This document shows, piece after piece, positions 62,869 through 64,000 of a DNA stretch of 64,000 bases. A program made the translations under genes and the position numbers. The notes under the pieces were generated by a model. The model worked only from the letters and a program-made list of their open reading frames with translations, was not told where the DNA came from and searched no databases. This DNA comes from Williamsia faeni (lineage in GTDB: Bacteria; Actinomycetota; Actinomycetes; Mycobacteriales; Mycobacteriaceae), in the NCBI GenBank assembly GCA_003202005.1, contig QJJF01000001.1, positions 217,099-281,098 of the forward strand. The letters are read 5' to 3'. Within the stretch, counting starts at the first letter, position 1; every line of letters begins with the position of its first letter.

Positions 62869-63531
62869 ATGGATGAGTCTTGGGCCGTTGCTCGAATTGG
62901 AGTTGTCGAAGACTTCGCGACCACACGCCGAGGTCTGGTCACGATCATCAATCAGGCCGACGGGCTGTCGGTGGTGGCCGACGCTCCGACAGTGCCCAAG
63001 CTGGTTGATCAGGGCCAAACCATCGACCTTGCTCTCCTCGACCTGCGACTGTCGGACGACTCAACACCCCGCGGCAATATCGAGTTGCTGCACACCCTCA
63101 CCAAGAATATTCTCGTGTTCACCTCGGCATCGGAGCCCTACCTGATCCGCGAGGCGCTCACATCCGGGGTTCTCGGCATTCTGCGGAAATCGATCGACGT
63201 AGAGGAGCTCATCTGCTCGATCCGGTCAGCGATCGACGGCCAGGTGGTACCCACGATGGAGTGGGCGACCGCCATCGATTCCGATCCCAATCTCGCCGCC
63301 GTCAACCTCAGTCCTCGGCAGCGTCAGATTCTCGAGTTGTACGCCGCGGGAGAACCGGCATCACGGGTGGCTTCGATCACCGGATTGTCGGCTGAAACGG
63401 TCAATTCCTATGTGAGTCGGATCAAACAGAAGTATTCGGAGGCAGGTCGGCCGGCACAAACAAAGACCGACCTATACAAACGGGCTCTGGAGGACGGGTG
63501 GCTACCAATGCCGCGGCGTTTTCGTCACTGA
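62869..63531 (+). CDS. LuxR/NarL-type response regulator
   Basis: A 220-residue protein. Receiver domain: IGVVEDF acidic pocket, LALLDLRLSDD (phospho-acceptor Asp58), VFTSASEPYL and LRKSIDVEEL with the conserved Lys. The C-terminal LuxR-type HTH is at about 145-205 (LSPRQRQILELYAAGEPASRVASITGLSAETVNSYVSRIKQKY). It should act with the sensor encoded by the overlapping next gene. Target genes are unknown; adjacent EPS cluster 2 is one candidate. Confidence 0.9.
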   Translation: MDESWAVARIGVVEDFATTRRGLVTIINQADGLSVVADAPTVPKLVDQGQTIDLALLDLRLSDDSTPRGNIELLHTLTKNILVFTSASEPYLIREALTSGVLGILRKSIDVEELICSIRSAIDGQVVPTMEWATAIDSDPNLAAVNLSPRQRQILELYAAGEPASRVASITGLSAETVNSYVSRIKQKYSEAGRPAQTKTDLYKRALEDGWLPMPRRFRH

Positions 63532-64000
63532 GATCTCCATCGACCTCGGCCGCCGATCTCACAGCCCGACAGGTCAGCCGGTTCGGGTCGATCGCCCTGT
63601 GCCTGTACCCCCTGCTACTCATATCCTCGATCGACGCCCTGGCGGATGTTGTTCCGATGTGGTGGACCATTGCCGCTTTGGCAGCGATCGTGGTGCCCGG
63701 GCTGGCGCTGCTCGTGTCGACATTCGCCACCGACAGCCAGTGGACGGTCCGTACGGCCTGGGGTGTGTCGATCTCCTACGCCGCAGTCATCACGTCATTC
63801 GCTTTCGTCTGGACGGGACTACCGACCGATGATGGCTCTGGAGCATGGTTGACCGCAATCGCCGGTGTGGTGAGTGTCGCGGCCGTGGTTGCCATGCCGA
63901 TTCCGGCCGCGATCGCTTATCTCCTGGCATCTGTGACGGCAACCCGCCTGATCGGCGCCTCCGTGTCAGAACGAACCAGCCCATCGGAGTTCGTCACCGA
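63498..64000 (+). CDS. N-terminal part of a membrane sensor protein (probable histidine kinase), cut by window end
   Basis: GTG 63498, with GGAGG five bases upstream, overlaps the response regulator by 34 bp. The visible 167 residues contain at least four TM helices (IALCLYPLLLISSIDAL, TIAALAAIVVPGLALLVSTF, AWGVSISYAAVITSFAFVW, GVVSVAAVVAMPIPAAIAYLLA). No kinase motif is reached before the window ends. The call as a histidine kinase rests on its place after a response regulator. Confidence 0.65.
   Translation, partial: MATNAAAFSSLRSPSTSAADLTARQVSRFGSIALCLYPLLLISSIDALADVVPMWWTIAALAAIVVPGLALLVSTFATDSQWTVRTAWGVSISYAAVITSFAFVWTGLPTDDGSGAWLTAIAGVVSVAAVVAMPIPAAIAYLLASVTATRLIGASVSERTSPSEFVT

Overview
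The window is GC-rich, densely coding DNA. It looks like the chromosome of a mycolic-acid actinomycete (Mycobacteriales, most like Gordonia, Williamsia or Rhodococcus). The evidence is an Rv1355c/MoeY-family protein, an Rv2449c-type trans-acting enoyl reductase homologue, many GTG/TTG starts and 4-bp ATGA/GTGA gene overlaps. I identified no tRNA, rRNA or CRISPR array. Genus-level placement is an inference.

Layout. (1) 1-4250: housekeeping genes (AbiEi/DUF559-like protein, MarR regulator, AbrB-family membrane protein, saccharopine-dehydrogenase-like reductase). (2) 4257-8343: a three-gene minus-strand glycosylation operon (processive-type GT2, GT39-like membrane transferase, polyprenyl-P-sugar synthase fused to GtrA). 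(3) 8643-9090: a decayed IS256-type transposase. (4) 9633-13244: Rv1355c-family gene plus membrane GGDEF gene, with a dead fragment of a third gene between them. (5) 13683-35983: exopolysaccharide (EPS) cluster 1. A minus-strand operon running from 28754 down to 13683 holds an acyl-CoA dehydrogenase, amino acid:[carrier protein] ligase, two GT4, Wzx, CgeB-like GT, Wzy, Wzz-like protein, tandem hydrolase, beta-helix lipoprotein, YdcF and a condensation-domain protein. It is divergent from a plus-strand operon with a carrier protein, DUF1839, GH2-like protein, GT4 and AcpS-type phosphopantetheinyl transferase, followed by a polyprenyl glycosylphosphotransferase. (6) 36085-38330: relics of an RmlC-type epimerase, a sugar C-methyltransferase and a second Rv1355c-family gene. 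(7) 38665-43502: c-di-GMP region (GNAT-like protein, GGDEF, EAL, PAS-GGDEF, small membrane protein). (8) 43720-50459: relics (ABC ATPase, DUF4012, IS1380, a frameshifted gene) around an AT-richer three-gene insert (45300-48476). (9) 50460-62489: EPS cluster 2 (Wzx, GT4, cytidylyltransferase, CDP-alcohol transferase, Wzy, Wzz, GT4, DegT aminotransferase with truncated partners, second glycosylphosphotransferase). (10) 62869-end: LuxR-type response regulator and the start of a probable sensor kinase.

How the parts may work together. Each EPS cluster carries its own initiating phosphotransferase, flippase, polymerase and chain-length protein, so the strain may make two polymers. Cluster 1 also contains a self-contained aminoacyl-carrier-protein pathway: ligase, carrier, dedicated AcpS, DUF1839, dehydrogenase and a stand-alone condensation domain. 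This suggests, as inference, that an amino acid or a derivative is activated on the carrier and attached to the polysaccharide or its lipid-linked repeat unit. The c-di-GMP enzymes between the clusters are plausible regulators. The block Rv1355c-like / GNAT-like / GGDEF occurs twice and has decayed in a complementary way: one copy keeps the first gene and the other keeps the second.
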